Source: Burkholderia sp. WAC0059
GTDB taxonomy: Bacteria > Pseudomonadota > Gammaproteobacteria > Burkholderiales > Burkholderiaceae
DNA: 64,000 bases
Assembly: GCF_002870125.1 (NCBI RefSeq)
Contig: NZ_PNEO01000014.1
Span: 90,932 to 154,931 of the forward strand
Direction: 5' to 3'
Shown: one piece after another, positions 20,618-32,422 of the stretch
Layout of the letters: each line of letters starts with the position of its first letter
Position numbering within the stretch: the stretch's first letter is position 1
The notes under the pieces: generated by a model
Told to the model about the DNA's origin: nothing
Databases searched by the model: none
The model's input: the letters and a program-made list of their open reading frames with translations, nothing else
Position numbers and translations under genes: made by a program

Positions 20618-20647
20618 ATTCTAAGTGATCGCGAAAACGCAAGTCAA
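20618..20647 (-). promoter_or_regulatory. Strong sigma70-type promoter for the transporter leader
   Basis: On the minus strand TTGACT (20647-20642) and TAGAAT (20623-20618) are separated by 18 bases; each differs from consensus at one position. It points toward the two small frames and the transporter. No other gene on this strand lies closer. Confidence 0.6.
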
Positions 20648-20913
20648 CTGTCTTTTCTAAGCAGAACAAAGATAATTTTCGAAAGCCGCCGACGCACCGC
20701 GCACAGCCCGTCGCGCCGGCGCTCAAGTCTTTCATCTTTCCTTCGCCGGAATGGGGATGAAAGATGAATGCGCCTGCAGAAATACGAAGCAGACGCATTC
20801 CTTACCGCGAGCACGCAACCATTTGGACTGCGATGTTCGCTTGCGGTTTCAAGTCAAGGCCCGAAGCCCTTCGGCCTGACATCGGACCTGTACTGGGGCG
20901 CGCCGCAAAAGAA

Positions 20914-20948
20914 AAATCCCCGCAAGTCGTCGGGACTTGCGGGGATTT
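20914..20948 (-). terminator. Rho-independent terminator downstream of tRNA-Ser
   Basis: AAATCCCCGCAAGTC and GACTTGCGGGGATTT form a perfect 15-bp stem with a five-base loop, with T-rich or A-rich flanks on both sides. It lies just after the 3' end of the tRNA gene in its direction of transcription and separates it from the transporter promoter. Confidence 0.9.
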
Positions 20949-20958
20949 CTTGACTACC

Positions 20959-21049
20959 TGGCGGAAAGGGTGGGATTCGAACCCACGGTACGGTATAACC
21001 GTACACCGGATTTCGAGTCCGGCGCATTCGACCTCTCTGCCACCTTTCC
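20959..21049 (-). tRNA. tRNA-Ser (anticodon CGA)
   Basis: 91-nt class II tRNA on the minus strand. The acceptor stem GGAAAGG pairs with CCTTTCC, followed by discriminator G and an encoded CCA (complement of 20959-20961). The anticodon arm is CGGA-CTCGAAA-TCCG with anticodon CGA (reads UCG). A long variable arm (GTACGGTTATACCGTAC) and the T arm GTGGGTTCGAATCCCAC are typical of serine tRNAs. It lies 167 bases downstream of serS on the same strand. Confidence 0.97.
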
Positions 21050-21216
21050 TGATCTGGGATTCACTAGGCTCGCCAACCGGGTCGCTGATCGGCGAAGCGA
21101 AGATTATAGAACATTCTGGCCGTATTTCCAAGCCTCGGCCTGAAAAATCCTCGCAGGCCGGAACGGTCAGGCGGCAGGCGCGCGCTATTCGCCTAAAGCT
21201 CAAGCCGCCTCGACGC

Positions 21217-22539
<1,323 letters not shown>

Positions 22540-22560
22540 CTAGCGCACCCGGACGTCCGC

Positions 22561-23883
22561 TCAGGACTTGCCGCCCTCGCCCGCGCCGTGCTCGCTGCGC
22601 CACGCGTCGTCGAGTTCGGCGAGACGCGCGAGCTTCTCGCCGATCTTGCCTTCGAGCCCGCGCGGCGTCGGCACGTACCAGCGCGGCTCGCGCATGCCGT
22701 CGGGCAGATAGGTCTCGCCGGCCGCATAGGCGTCGGGCTCGTCGTGCGCGTAGCGGTACTCGTGGCCGTAGCCGAGTTCCTTCATCAGCTTCGTCGGCGC
22801 GTTGCGCAGATGGATGGGCACCGTGCGCGACTGGTCCTTGCCGACGAACGCGCGCGCCGTGTTGTAGGCCATGTAGCCCGCGTTCGACTTCGGCGCGACG
22901 GCGAGGTAGATCAGCGCCTGCGCAAGCGCGAGTTCGCCCTCGGGCGAGCCGAGCCGCTCGTAGGTCTCGGACGCATCGAGCGTGATGCGCGCCGCGCGCG
23001 GGTCGGCGAGGCCAATGTCCTCCCACGCCATGCGCACGATGCGCCGCGCGAGGTAGCGCGGGTCCGCCCCGCCGTCGAGCATGCGGCAGAACCAGTACAG
23101 CGCCGCGTCCGGGTTACTGCCGCGCACGGACTTGTGCAGCGCGCTGATCTGGTCGTAGAACGCGTCGCCGCCCTTGTCGAAGCGACGCAGATTCTCGGCG
23201 AGCGCGCTGCCGAGCAGCGCGCCGTCGATCTCGCCGGTTTTCTGCTGCGCGGCCGCGCGCGCGACGATCTCGAGGTTGTTGAGCAGCTTGCGGCCGTCGC
23301 CGTCGGCCGAGGCGACCAGCGCGTCGCGCGCCTCGTCGGTGAACGTCAGGTTGCCGAGCTCGCCGCACGCGCGCTCGAGCAGCTCGCGCAGTTCGTCGGC
23401 GTCGAGGCTCCGGAGCACGTAGACGGCGGCCCGCGAGAGCAGCGCGCTGTTGACCTCGAACGACGGATTCTCGGTCGTCGCGCCGACGAACACGAACAGG
23501 CCCGATTCGACGTGCGGCAGGAACGCGTCCTGCTGGCTCTTGTTGAAACGGTGGACTTCGTCGACGAACACGAGCGTCTGCCGCCCGTGCGCCCGATGGA
23601 TCTGTGCGGTCTCGACGGCCTCGCGAATGTCCTTCACGCCGGACAGCACCGCCGAAAGCGCGATGAACTCCGCGTGAAAGGCGTCGGCCATCAGCCGCGC
23701 GAGCGTCGTCTTGCCGACGCCGGGCGGCCCCCAAAGGATCATCGAGTGGGCCTCGCCCGATTCGAAGGCGACGCGCAGCGGCTTGTTCGGGCCGAGCAGG
23801 TGCTTCTGGCCGATGACGTCGTCGATGGCGCGCGGACGCAGCCGTTCGGCGAGCGGGACGTTGGCACGGGGTTCTTCAAACAT
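22561..23883 (-). CDS. rarA: Replication-associated recombination protein A (MgsA/RarA AAA+ ATPase)
   Basis: 440-residue clamp-loader-related AAA+ ATPase that acts at stalled replication forks. It starts [20 protein letters not shown], the family N-terminus, with Walker [16 protein letters not shown] (~52), Walker [21 protein letters not shown] (~105), sensor 1 [20 protein letters not shown], and the C-terminal tetramerisation part [15 protein letters not shown] to the end. ATG 23881-23883 is preferred because the upstream extension is not conserved. In related genomes it usually follows lolA; here lolA is about 10 kb away. Confidence 0.93.
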   Translation of the reverse strand: MFEEPRANVPLAERLRPRAIDDVIGQKHLLGPNKPLRVAFESGEAHSMILWGPPGVGKTTLARLMADAFHAEFIALSAVLSGVKDIREAVETAQIHRAHGRQTLVFVDEVHRFNKSQQDAFLPHVESGLFVFVGATTENPSFEVNSALLSRAAVYVLRSLDADELRELLERACGELGNLTFTDEARDALVASADGDGRKLLNNLEIVARAAAQQKTGEIDGALLGSALAENLRRFDKGGDAFYDQISALHKSVRGSNPDAALYWFCRMLDGGADPRYLARRIVRMAWEDIGLADPRAARITLDASETYERLGSPEGELALAQALIYLAVAPKSNAGYMAYNTARAFVGKDQSRTVPIHLRNAPTKLMKELGYGHEYRYAHDEPDAYAAGETYLPDGMREPRWYVPTPRGLEGKIGEKLARLAELDDAWRSEHGAGEGGKS

Positions 23884-24194
23884 GGCGGTTTCGCGATAAT
23901 GTCGGCATTCCGGCGCGGGCGGGCGCTCGCCCGGGCCGATCCGGTGCAGACCGGAGGGGATCACGCATTATGACAGCGCGCGCCGGTGCCCGCCGCGCGC
24001 CGCCGCTTTCGTGCCGGCGAGGCCTTTCGCCCGATGAGCTTCACATGGGCTGCGCCCGGCATCCGCCGGCCCGTGACGGGCTTTCCGTCGACCGGACTGG
24101 CCAGCCGACGCGCGCGGCCTTCGCCCGAAACGAAAAGGGCGCGCCGGTCCAGACCGGCGCGCCCCGCTCCCTGCCCCGCGGACGTCCTCAGGCT
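23884..24194. other. Gap between bioB and rarA
   Basis: About 310 bases without a convincing gene. It contains the bioB terminator at 24133-24164 and, in its left part, the upstream region of rarA, where no clear promoter boxes were found. Confidence 0.6.
24133..24164 (-). terminator. Terminator of the biotin operon
   Basis: GGGCGCGCCGGTC and GACCGGCGCGCCC (24137-24164) are perfect 13-bp complements around CA. On the minus strand the stem is followed by TTTTCG. It lies about 30 bases after the bioB stop. Confidence 0.75.
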
Positions 24195-25256
24195 TCAGCC
24201 ACCGCAGCCCTGCCGCCCGGCGTCGACGGGCAGTTGCTGCGCAGCTTCCGCATGCATGCCGAGTCGCTCGAGCAGCTTGCGATCGGCTTCGGCCTGCGGG
24301 TTGCTCGTCGTCAGCAGTTGATCCCCGTAGAAGATCGAGTTCGCGCCGGCAAGGAAGCACATGGCCTGCAGCGCCTCGTCCATCTGCTCGCGTCCGGCCG
24401 ACAGGCGCACCATCGCGCGCGGCATCGTGATGCGCGCCACCGCGATCGTGCGCACGAATTCGAACGGATCGATCGACTCGGTGCCAGTCAGCGGCGTGCC
24501 GCTCACCTGAACGAGATTGTTGATCGGCACCGACTCCGGATACGGGTCCATGTTCGCGAGCTGCGCGACGAGCCCCGCGCGCTCGCGCCGCGACTCGCCC
24601 ATCCCGACGATGCCGCCGCAGCACACGTTGATGCCCGCGTCGCGCACGTGTTCGAGCGTGTCGAGCCGGTCCTGGTAGGTGCGCGTCGAAATGATCTGGC
24701 CGTAGAACTCGGGCGAGGTGTCGAGGTTGTGGTTGTAGTAGTCGAGCCCCGCCTCGCGCAGGCCCTGCGCCTGGTGCGCCTCGAGCATGCCGAGCGTCAC
24801 GCAGGTTTCGAGGCCCATCGACTTCACGCCGCGGATCATCTCCTTGATCGGCTCGAGGTGGCGATCCTTCGGGCTGCGCCAGGCGGCGCCCATGCAGAAG
24901 CGCGTCGCGCCGTTTTCCCTGGCCTTGCGCGCGGCCTCGAGCACCGTCTCGACCTCCATCAGCTTGCCGGCCTCGAGGCCCGTGTCGTGGTGGACCGACT
25001 GCGGGCAGTAGGCGCAGTCCTCCTCGCAGCCGCCCGTCTTGATCGACAGCAGCGTCGAGAGCTGCACCGCGTTCGGATCGAAATGCTCGCGGTGGACCTG
25101 CTGCGCTCGAAACAGCAGATCGTTGAACGGCAGCTCGTAGAGCGCGACGACGTCGGCGACGCGCCAGCGCGGCGCGGCCGGGGTAGCCGGGGCGGCAGCA
25201 GGCGGGAGATTCTGCGCGGCCGTTTCGGCGGCGTCGGCGGTTTGGGCTTGAGTCAT
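24195..25256 (-). CDS. bioB: Biotin synthase
   Basis: 353-residue radical-SAM enzyme that inserts sulfur into dethiobiotin, the last step of biotin synthesis. The [4Fe-4S] motif is [14 protein letters not shown] (Cys-x3-Cys-x2-Cys) near residue 75; [24 protein letters not shown] and the Arg in [13 protein letters not shown] (ligand of the [2Fe-2S] cluster) are all present. An Ala/Pro-rich N-terminal tail of ~30 residues precedes the core. Last gene of bioA-F-D-B, 42 bases after bioD, and followed by a terminator. Confidence 0.97.
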   Translation of the reverse strand: MTQAQTADAAETAAQNLPPAAAPATPAAPRWRVADVVALYELPFNDLLFRAQQVHREHFDPNAVQLSTLLSIKTGGCEEDCAYCPQSVHHDTGLEAGKLMEVETVLEAARKARENGATRFCMGAAWRSPKDRHLEPIKEMIRGVKSMGLETCVTLGMLEAHQAQGLREAGLDYYNHNLDTSPEFYGQIISTRTYQDRLDTLEHVRDAGINVCCGGIVGMGESRRERAGLVAQLANMDPYPESVPINNLVQVSGTPLTGTESIDPFEFVRTIAVARITMPRAMVRLSAGREQMDEALQAMCFLAGANSIFYGDQLLTTSNPQAEADRKLLERLGMHAEAAQQLPVDAGRQGCGG

Positions 25257-25298
25257 GTCCTGGGTCCTTCCTGTCTAGCGTAATAGTGAAGCCGCGGC

Positions 25299-26030
25299 TC
25301 AACGCGACGCGGCGGCGAGCCGCGCAAGCAGCGCATTCATGTCCAGATGGGCGGCGGCCTCGTCCGCGCTGGCGCCGCGCAGATGGGGCACGACGCCGAC
25401 AAGGGGCGTATCGTACTGCATCGCGAGCCGCGTGCGCAGCGCGGCGACGTTCTCGTCGAGAAAGCCCATCGCCGGATCGATGCAGTTGGCGACCCAGCCC
25501 GCGAGGCGCAGCCCGCGCGCGGCAACGGCCTCGGCGCTCAGGAGCGCGTGGCTGATGCAGCCGAGCCGCATGCCGACGACGAGCACGACGGGCAGGTTCA
25601 GCGCGCGCGCGAGGTCGGCCGTGTCGTGCGCATCCGTGAGCGGCACGCGAAAGCCGCCGACGCCCTCCACCACCACCACGTCGGCCAGCGCCAGTGCCTG
25701 CCGGTGGCAATCGACGATATGCGCGACGTCGAGCACGACGCCCTCGCGCGCCGCCGCAATGTGCGGCGCGGCCGGCTCGCGCAGCAGATACGGCGTGCGG
25801 ATCGCCGGCGGCAACGGCGCGCTGGCGGCGGCGTCGAGCCGATCGGCATCCTCGTTGTGCCACTCGCCGTCGCGCTCGAATGCGCCGGCCGCCACCGGCT
25901 TCATGCCGGCCGCGCGCAGGCCTATGCGCGCGAAACCGCGCAGCAGCGCCGCGCTCACGAATGTCTTGCCGATTTCCGTGTCGGTGCCGGTCACGAAAAG
26001 CGACAGCGGGGAAGCGGACTTCGCCGTCAT
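25299..26030 (-). CDS. bioD: Dethiobiotin synthetase
   Basis: 243-residue ATP-dependent carboxylase/cyclase that converts 7,8-diaminopelargonate to dethiobiotin. Walker-A-like [20 protein letters not shown] at the N-terminus, then [23 protein letters not shown], and [10 protein letters not shown]. The start ATG (26028-26030) overlaps the bioF stop in an ATGA junction, showing translational coupling. Later parts of the frame are Ala-rich but complete. Confidence 0.95.
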   Translation of the reverse strand: MTAKSASPLSLFVTGTDTEIGKTFVSAALLRGFARIGLRAAGMKPVAAGAFERDGEWHNEDADRLDAAASAPLPPAIRTPYLLREPAAPHIAAAREGVVLDVAHIVDCHRQALALADVVVVEGVGGFRVPLTDAHDTADLARALNLPVVLVVGMRLGCISHALLSAEAVAARGLRLAGWVANCIDPAMGFLDENVAALRTRLAMQYDTPLVGVVPHLRGASADEAAAHLDMNALLARLAAASR

Positions 26031-27211
26031 CGCGCGGCCTCGCTGGCCTGCCGCAACGCGGCTTCGAGGCGATCGAGGTCCGCGTGCGAATGCGCGGCCG
26101 AGAGCGAAATGCGCAACCGCGACGTGCCGGCCGGCACGGTCGGCGGACGGATCGCCGGGACCCAGAGCCCGTCGTCTTCGAGCGCGGCGGCGAGCGCCAG
26201 CGTCGCGTCGTTGGAACCGACGATGAGCGGCTGCACGGCCGTGTGCGAATCGACGGGCTGCCAGCAGGTCGTCCCGAGCAGCGCCCGCGTGCGCTCGATC
26301 AGCGTGCCCAGATGGGCGCGCCGCGCCGCGCCCTCCTCGCCCGCGATGAGCTTCACGCTGGCCGACACCGCATGCGCGACGGCCGGCGGCGACGCCGTCG
26401 TGAAGATGTACGGCCGCGCGCGCTGCACGAGCCATTCGACTACGGTCGCGTGCCCGGCGACGAAGGCGCCCGACACGCCGGCCGCCTTGCCGAGCGTGCC
26501 GACGAGCACCAGTTGCGGCGAGCGCAGCGCGGCCTGCGCGAGCGCGCCGCGACCCTGCGGGCCGAGTACGCCGAAGCCGTGCGCGTCGTCGACGACGAGC
26601 CACGCGCCGTGCCGTTCGGCCAGCGCGAGCAGCGCCGCGAGCGGCGCCACGTCGCCGTCCATGCTGAACACGGTGTCGGTCACGATCAGCTTCGCCGGCG
26701 CGTCCGAGGCTTCGAGCATCGCGTCGAGCGCCGCGACGTCCGCGTGCGGATACACCTGCACGTCGGCGCGGGACAGCCGCGCGCCGTCGATCAGCGAGGC
26801 ATGGTTCAGCGCGTCCGAGAAGAGCGTCGTGCCGCGTCCCGCGAGCGCGGTAAGCACGGCGAGATTCGCCATGTAGCCGGTGCTGAAGTAGAGGGCGCGC
26901 GGCGCGTCGACGAAGCCGCCCGCGAATTCGGCGAGATCGTCCTCGAGCTGCGCATGGGCGCGCGAATGGCCGCCGAGCAGGTGCGAGCCGCCGCTGCCCG
27001 CGCCGTAGCGCTGCGCCCCCTCGGCAAGCGCGGCGACGAGCCGCGGATGCGAAGCGAGCCCGAGATAGTCGTTGCTGGCAAAGCCGACCGTCTCGCGCCC
27101 GTCGACCCGCATGTGCGCATCGCAGGGCGTGTCGATCACGCGGCGGCGGCGGCGCAAACCGTTGGCGTCGAGTTCGCGCAGGCCGGCTTCGAGAGTATCG
27201 AGCAAATTCAT
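26027..27211 (-). CDS. bioF: 8-amino-7-oxononanoate synthase
   Basis: 394-residue PLP enzyme of the alpha-oxoamine synthase family; condenses pimeloyl-ACP/CoA with alanine. Visible: [16 protein letters not shown] (~44), [31 protein letters not shown] (PLP-binding Asp and His), and [14 protein letters not shown] with the Schiff-base lysine. Start ATG 27209-27211 overlaps the bioA stop (ATGA); its own stop overlaps bioD. Tight coupling suggests one transcript for the pathway. Confidence 0.95.
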   Translation of the reverse strand: MNLLDTLEAGLRELDANGLRRRRRVIDTPCDAHMRVDGRETVGFASNDYLGLASHPRLVAALAEGAQRYGAGSGGSHLLGGHSRAHAQLEDDLAEFAGGFVDAPRALYFSTGYMANLAVLTALAGRGTTLFSDALNHASLIDGARLSRADVQVYPHADVAALDAMLEASDAPAKLIVTDTVFSMDGDVAPLAALLALAERHGAWLVVDDAHGFGVLGPQGRGALAQAALRSPQLVLVGTLGKAAGVSGAFVAGHATVVEWLVQRARPYIFTTASPPAVAHAVSASVKLIAGEEGAARRAHLGTLIERTRALLGTTCWQPVDSHTAVQPLIVGSNDATLALAAALEDDGLWVPAIRPPTVPAGTSRLRISLSAAHSHADLDRLEAALRQASEAAR

Positions 27212-28557
27212 CGAGCGTCCTCCGCGACGACGGCCTCGAACGTCTCGCGCGTGCGCGCGGCGAGCAGCGCCTGGGTCTCTTCGTCGAGTACGTAAGGCGG
27301 CATCAGGTAGACGGCCGTGCCGATCGGACGCAGCAGCAGCTCGCGCCGCAACGCCTCTTCGAAGAAGCGGCGCGAGAACGTGCGGGCGCGGGCCGGATCG
27401 CGCACGTCGGCGTCGAACGCGAGGATCGTGCCGCGCCGGCGCAGGTTGCGCACGAGCGGATGAGCGGCGAGCGGCGCAAGCGCCTCGAAGAGCCGCGCGG
27501 ACTTGCGCGCGTTGGCGGCCAGCACGTCGTCGCGCGCGAACAGGTCGAGCGTGGCGAGCGCCGCGCGGCACGCGAGCGGATTGCCCGTGTACGAGTGCGA
27601 ATGCAGAAAGCCGCGCGCGGTGTCGTCGTCGTAAAACGCCTCGTAGATCGCGTCGCGCGAGAGCACGATCGACAGCGGCAGATAACCGCCGCTGATGCCC
27701 TTCGAGAGACACAACAGGTCGGGCCAGATACCGGCCTGCTCGCAGGCGAAGAACGTGCCGGTGCGGCCGCAGCCGACGGCGATCTCGTCGGCGATCAGGT
27801 GGACGCGATAGCGGTCGCACAGCGCGCGCAATCCGGCCAGATAGACGGGATCGTGCATGGCCATGCCGGCCGCGCACTGCACGAGCGGCTCGACGATCAG
27901 CGCGGCAAGGCGCGCGCCGCGCGCCTCGAACAGGCGCTCCACGTCGTCGAGCGCGCGGCGCGCGACGTCGGCCGCGGATTCGCCCTCGCGCGCCTGCCGC
28001 GCGTCGGGCGAGGCGACCACGTGCGCGTTGCGCAGGAGCGGATCGTAGGCATCCTTGAAGAGCGCCACGTCGGTCACGCCGAGCGCGCCGATCGTCTCGC
28101 CGTGATAGCTGTTGGCGAGACACACGAATTCGCACTTCTCCGCTTCGCCGCGGTTGCGCCACGTATGGAAGCTCATCTTCAGCGCGATCTCGACCGCCGA
28201 CGCGCCGTCGGACGCGAAGAATGCGTGACCGAGCGCATGGCCCGTCAGCGCGCCGAGACGCTCGGCAAGCTCGACGGCCGGCTCGTGCGTGCAGCCCGCG
28301 AGCATCGCGTGCTCGAGCGTGTCGAGCTGCGCCTTGAGCGCCGCGTTGATCGACGGGTTCGCATGGCCGAACAGGTTGACCCACCACGAGCTGATCGCGT
28401 CGAGGTAGCGGCGGCCTTCGGGGTCGTAGAGCCACGGGCCCTCGCCGCGCGCGACGGCCACGAGCGGCAGGCGCTCGTGGTGCTTCATCTGGGTACACGG
28501 GTGCCACACTGCGCGCAGGCTGCGCGTCACCCAGTCTTCGGTTGCCGGTTTGTTCAA
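27208..28557 (-). CDS. bioA: Adenosylmethionine-8-amino-7-oxononanoate aminotransferase
   Basis: 449-residue class III aminotransferase that uses S-adenosylmethionine as amino donor to make 7,8-diaminopelargonate. Typical BioA segments: [16 protein letters not shown] at the N-terminus, [16 protein letters not shown] (~52), [16 protein letters not shown] (~115), [34 protein letters not shown], and the PLP lysine in [15 protein letters not shown]. First gene of the operon. No BioR or BirA-type operator was recognised upstream. Confidence 0.96.
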   Translation of the reverse strand: MNKPATEDWVTRSLRAVWHPCTQMKHHERLPLVAVARGEGPWLYDPEGRRYLDAISSWWVNLFGHANPSINAALKAQLDTLEHAMLAGCTHEPAVELAERLGALTGHALGHAFFASDGASAVEIALKMSFHTWRNRGEAEKCEFVCLANSYHGETIGALGVTDVALFKDAYDPLLRNAHVVASPDARQAREGESAADVARRALDDVERLFEARGARLAALIVEPLVQCAAGMAMHDPVYLAGLRALCDRYRVHLIADEIAVGCGRTGTFFACEQAGIWPDLLCLSKGISGGYLPLSIVLSRDAIYEAFYDDDTARGFLHSHSYTGNPLACRAALATLDLFARDDVLAANARKSARLFEALAPLAAHPLVRNLRRRGTILAFDADVRDPARARTFSRRFFEEALRRELLLRPIGTAVYLMPPYVLDEETQALLAARTRETFEAVVAEDAR

Positions 28558-29030
28558 GACGGTTACTCCGGCGCGGCGCGGCCACCCGGGGGCGGTGCGC
28601 GGCGCCCTGGCTTTCAGGACTTCGCGTTGGTCTGGTCGTTCGGCATGTCGATTCGGACTGCCCGGGATTGCCGGAACGGGGCGGCATCGCGCGGCGCATG
28701 CCGCGCGGCAGCGGGACCGAGATTAACGCGTTCCCGGCCGCAATGCACTAGCCCGCGCGGGGCGCCGGCGGACCGGCAGGAACGCCGTTCGGGGGCGTTG
28801 GAGGCAGCACGCCGCCGATCGGTGAAAAACGAACGAAATGCCCGCAGATGACGACGGCAAAGTCGGCGACCTGTTGTGTAAAAATCCGGACGGCCGCTTT
28901 CCCGCCCTCGCGCGCACGGCTCGTCCGGCCGATCCGGCCGGGCAAAACGGGGATCGACAGGAAACGCGAAGAAACGGGGGAAGCGGAGGAAAGCGGAAAC
29001 GAGCCGGCCGGAAACCGGACCGGCCCCGAA
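28558..29030. other. Gap upstream of bioA
   Basis: About 470 GC-rich bases between the bioA start and the end of the hydrolase gene. It must hold the biotin-operon promoter, but I see no boxes close to consensus and no believable small gene. Confidence 0.5.
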
Positions 29031-30368
29031 CTAGCGGCTTGCCAGTGCGTGCGCCGCGCCGCCGTCGGCGGGCGCCGCCGGAGCGGCCGCCGTCGCCGTC
29101 GACGAGTCCTGCCACACGACGGTGTCGTTGACCGCGTAGAGACGGCACGGGTCGCTGCTGCGCTTCTGGCAATTGGCGACGGCGACGGCCATCGGATCGT
29201 CGCCGCCCTCGGCCCACGACCAGGCGCCGGAATTCGACACGGCAAACGCGCGGCTCGGGTATTGCTTCAGGAAGTTGCGATAGCCGCTGCGGCCCGCATC
29301 GTCGAGATACGGCACGGCGCCGATGGCGTCGAGGGCCGCGAAGCCGGTGCCGTTCGGAATGGCGGGCGTCCGCACGCGATACTGCACGGCGGTCGGCATG
29401 CCCACGCGCGCAAGGAACGCCTCGACGGGCGGCCACCAGATCCGCACGCCGTCCCGGTCGCCGACGAGCCGGTGCGCGTCGTCCTTGTACGCGCCGTAGT
29501 CGACCATTTCGGCCTCGTCGGCGACAGGCTCGCCCTTCGCGGCCTGTGCGTCGCGATAGGCCGCGAACATCCGCGTCACGAGCGAGGCCGACCAGACCGA
29601 GTCGTTGTCGCCGTACAGCCAGAGCGAGGGCACGCCCGTCCTGCCGCCGTAGTCGCCGAACGCCCCGGTCAGATTGTCCTGCCAGCCCGCACAGGCGTCC
29701 TGGCGCAGGCCGCCCGAGAAGTTGATGAGCGCCCGCACGCCGGCCGCCGCCTCGGTGCCGTAGGCGATCGTCGCAAGGCCGCCGTGCGAGGTGCCCGCCA
29801 CGACGATGTGCTGCGCGTCGACGTAGGGCTGTTTCGACATGTAGTCGATCGTCGTCGCAACGTCGGACGCCTGGCCGATGCCGTTGCGCTCGACGTCGCA
29901 GCCGTCCTGCTCGTAGCGGCCGCCCGACTGCGCGAAGCCGCGCCGGTTCGGCGCGACCACGACATAGCCGCGACGCACGAACTCGCGCGCGAACGACAGC
30001 GGATCGCTGCGCGCCTGGTCGCGGGGATCGCCCGGCATCTTGCCGTGATTGAACACGACCATCGGGAACGGGCCCGGGCCGCTGGGACGATAGATCGTGG
30101 TTTCGAGCGTCACGTCGCCGGAGGCATCGGCAGGAATGCGAATGATCTGCTCGTTCATGTCGGCCGGCACGGCGGGCAGATACGTATCGTCGAGCGTGAG
30201 GGGCTGAACCTGCGCGCTGGCGAGCGGCCCGCGAACCGGCTGGGCGGAGGCTTCCGGCGGCGCATCGCCGACGGACGGCTGCGCGTGCGCGACAGGCATC
30301 AGGCACCCTATCGCGCCTGCCACCGCCCATCCCGCCAGAACTTGCCTGAACGTCCCGTACCCCGTCAT
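29031..30368 (-). CDS. Secreted alpha/beta hydrolase (dienelactone hydrolase/peptidase-like)
   Basis: 445 residues. A signal peptide is predicted (hydrophobic VLAGWAVAGAIGCLMPVAHA, cleavage after AHA at ~34), so the protein is periplasmic or exported. The alpha/beta-hydrolase core shows FNHGKMPGDP (oxyanion region), the nucleophile elbow VAGTSHGGLA (Ser near 213), and later an acid/His region. Start ATG 30366-30368 is chosen because it begins the signal peptide; a longer frame to 30533 would add a non-signal extension. The Ala-rich C-terminus is low complexity. The substrate is unknown; the gene stands alone. Confidence 0.75.
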   Translation of the reverse strand: MTGYGTFRQVLAGWAVAGAIGCLMPVAHAQPSVGDAPPEASAQPVRGPLASAQVQPLTLDDTYLPAVPADMNEQIIRIPADASGDVTLETTIYRPSGPGPFPMVVFNHGKMPGDPRDQARSDPLSFAREFVRRGYVVVAPNRRGFAQSGGRYEQDGCDVERNGIGQASDVATTIDYMSKQPYVDAQHIVVAGTSHGGLATIAYGTEAAAGVRALINFSGGLRQDACAGWQDNLTGAFGDYGGRTGVPSLWLYGDNDSVWSASLVTRMFAAYRDAQAAKGEPVADEAEMVDYGAYKDDAHRLVGDRDGVRIWWPPVEAFLARVGMPTAVQYRVRTPAIPNGTGFAALDAIGAVPYLDDAGRSGYRNFLKQYPSRAFAVSNSGAWSWAEGGDDPMAVAVANCQKRSSDPCRLYAVNDTVVWQDSSTATAAAPAAPADGGAAHALASR

Positions 30369-30451
30369 ACGCCCCACCAACCCCGTTCCCGTGCCCTGTC
30401 GCGCGCCGCGACGGCCACTTCCGCAAAATCGTCCCGCCCTGCTCGGGACAC

Positions 30452-30482
30452 AAAAAAAAACCCACCGCGCGTGCGCGCTGGC
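30452..30482 (-). terminator. Possible terminator between the YchJ and hydrolase genes
   Basis: On the minus strand an imperfect stem (CCAGCGC...GCGC with a bulge before TGG) is followed by nine T residues (complement of 30452-30460). It lies about 420 bases after the YchJ stop, so assignment to that gene is weak. The remainder of 30369-30904 holds no gene that I can support. Confidence 0.4.
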
Positions 30483-30904
30483 GGGCACGCGTCGATCAAG
30501 ACCCATTCGGGGAAAGACAAAACCGGCCAACAACCGCTACGGCGCCGCCCGGCGAACCGGCAACGCTGTCGCCGACCGTCGTTCCGGCTGCGGGCTATCC
30601 GCAAGGACAGCGAACCGGACCGACGCGGCGCTACCTGCGAGCGCCGTGGGGGCATCCTCGCACGACAAATTTGATTTGTGCAATCCCGGCGTAAACCCGG
30701 CGCGACGCGTGACAGTTCAGCGTCTTTTGATGAATGCCCGATGAAAACGAGCCATTTCGCAAGGGCAACCGGCCGCAATGGCGGCGAAAAGCGCCCGCGA
30801 GCGCCTGACGCGCGCATGCCGGCCGGCATGGCGCGTCATCGACGGTAAAAAGGGCGGGACGCGTCGCGAGCCGGCGAGAGACGCCGGCGCAGGAACGCGA
30901 GCGC

Positions 30905-31357
30905 TCAGCCGACGCGCTCGTCGCGGTCCACGTAGCGCCAGCGGCCATCCTCGCCGCGCGTGAAACGGCTCAGCTCGTGCAGCCGCGACGCGCGTCCGCC
31001 GATCTTGTAACGGGCCACGAACTCGACTTCCGCATGGGCATCGTCGAACTGCTCGTGGCGCCTGACCGTCAGGCCGAGCCAGCGCGGCACATCGGGATCG
31101 GCGAAATCGGCCTCCAGATCGGCGGGACAGGTCTGCGGCGCCCAGGTCGCGCGCAGCCAGGCCGTGTCCTTGAGCACGTAGGCGCTGTAGCGCGAGCGCA
31201 TCAGTTCGAGCGCCGTAGACGGCCGCGCACCGCCTTCGATGAAACGTCCGCAGCACTCGGCGTAGCGTGGCGGCTTCGTCCCCGATTTCAGACCGGGCGC
31301 GGCGCCGCCGCAGGGACAATCGATCGGTCTCGCTTCCGGAGCGGCCCTGTTTTTCAT
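30905..31357 (-). CDS. YchJ/UPF0225 family protein with N-terminal SEC-C motif
   Basis: 150 residues. A zinc-type SEC-C cysteine cluster DCPCGG is near residue 13 with a second CC at ~35 (YAECCGRFIEGG), followed by the NTF2-like YchJ middle domain: LMRSRYSAYVLKDTAWLRAT, then FVARYKIGGRASRLHE. Function of the family is not established; SEC-C motifs elsewhere bind zinc and help protein-protein contacts in SecA. No operon partner is obvious; about 300 bases separate it from the carbonic anhydrase gene. Confidence 0.85.
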   Translation of the reverse strand: MKNRAAPEARPIDCPCGGAAPGLKSGTKPPRYAECCGRFIEGGARPSTALELMRSRYSAYVLKDTAWLRATWAPQTCPADLEADFADPDVPRWLGLTVRRHEQFDDAHAEVEFVARYKIGGRASRLHELSRFTRGEDGRWRYVDRDERVG

Positions 31358-31654
31358 GACGACGAGAAATCGATGGGAAATGGAACGAACGGAACCCGAA
31401 ACGCCACGTCGCGGCCTACCAGCGGGGTTCTGTGTCGTCGTACCGGACGTCGAGCCCGAACGTGTTCGCGCCGAGCGCCGCCAACCCAGCCAGCGCCGCC
31501 ACGTTGCGCGGTCGCCAGCACGCGCCGGTCATCGTGTGCGGACTGGCGCGCGAATTCGCGACCCCAACCCCGCAAAGCGCCCGCGCCCGGCACCGTCCTC
31601 CCCGCCGCCCGCGTCGACGCGCCCAGCCGTACCGGCCCGGTGCCCGCCACCGGC

Positions 31655-32422
31655 TCACTCATGCCGGGGTTCCTTGACGCCCCCGCCGACGATGGCGGGC
31701 ACGTCGCCGAGCTTCGCGGCGTCGGCAGCCACCACGTCGTTGTGGGCCTCGTGCGCGCGGCTCGCCGACACGCCCGCCACGCAGCGCTCGTAGGCCGCCT
31801 GGAGCGCTTCGGGCGCGTCGATCGTCATGCCCAGGTTGCGCATGCGGCCATCGTGCACGCCGTAGGCCCAGCCGTGCACGGTGAGCGGCTGGCCGCGCGC
31901 CCAGGCGTCGTTGACGATGGTCGTGCGGCAGACGTTGACCACCTGCTCGATCGTGTTGAGCTCCACGAGCCGGCGATGGCGCGCCTCGCCGATCGGCCAT
32001 TCCTCGAGCAGCGCCGCATGCTTGGCGCGCACGTCCTGCACGTGATGCAGCCAGTTGTCGGCCAGCCCGACGCGCCGTCCGTGCAGCGCCGCGCCGACGC
32101 CCGAGCAGCCATAGTGGCCGACCACCATGATGTGCTTGACGCGCAGCAGGTCGACCGCGAACTGGATCACCGAGAGGCAGTTCAGGTCCGAGTGCACGAC
32201 GACGTTGGCGATGTTCCTGTGAACGAACACTTCGCCCGGCGGCAGGCCGATGATCTGGTTGGCCGGCACGCGCGAGTCGGAGCAGCCGATCCACAGGTAC
32301 TCGGGCGCCTGTTGGTCGGCGAGACGCGAAAAATATTCGGGGTCCGCGGCCAGCCGGGTGGCGACCCACTTCTCGTTGTTCTCGAACAGATGCGCGAGCG
32401 GGTCTTCAGCGGGATTCGTCAT
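31655..32422 (-). CDS. can: Beta-class carbonic anhydrase
   Basis: 255-residue zinc enzyme interconverting CO2 and bicarbonate in the cytoplasm. The zinc ligands are visible: Cys47 and Asp49-Arg51 in IGCSDSR, His103 and Cys106 in VGHYGCSG. FVHRNIANVV and VVHSDLNCLSVIQFAV are family hallmarks. Length is slightly above the usual ~220 because of a C-terminal tail. Divergent from the MBL-fold gene across a 488-base gap. Confidence 0.94.
   Translation of the reverse strand: MTNPAEDPLAHLFENNEKWVATRLAADPEYFSRLADQQAPEYLWIGCSDSRVPANQIIGLPPGEVFVHRNIANVVVHSDLNCLSVIQFAVDLLRVKHIMVVGHYGCSGVGAALHGRRVGLADNWLHHVQDVRAKHAALLEEWPIGEARHRRLVELNTIEQVVNVCRTTIVNDAWARGQPLTVHGWAYGVHDGRMRNLGMTIDAPEALQAAYERCVAGVSASRAHEAHNDVVAADAAKLGDVPAIVGGGVKEPRHE

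Noticed and set aside
30658..30681. ACAAAT-TTG-ATTTGT inverted repeat upstream of the hydrolase.
   Set aside because: Only 6-bp arms in a short AT-rich patch; too weak to call an operator.
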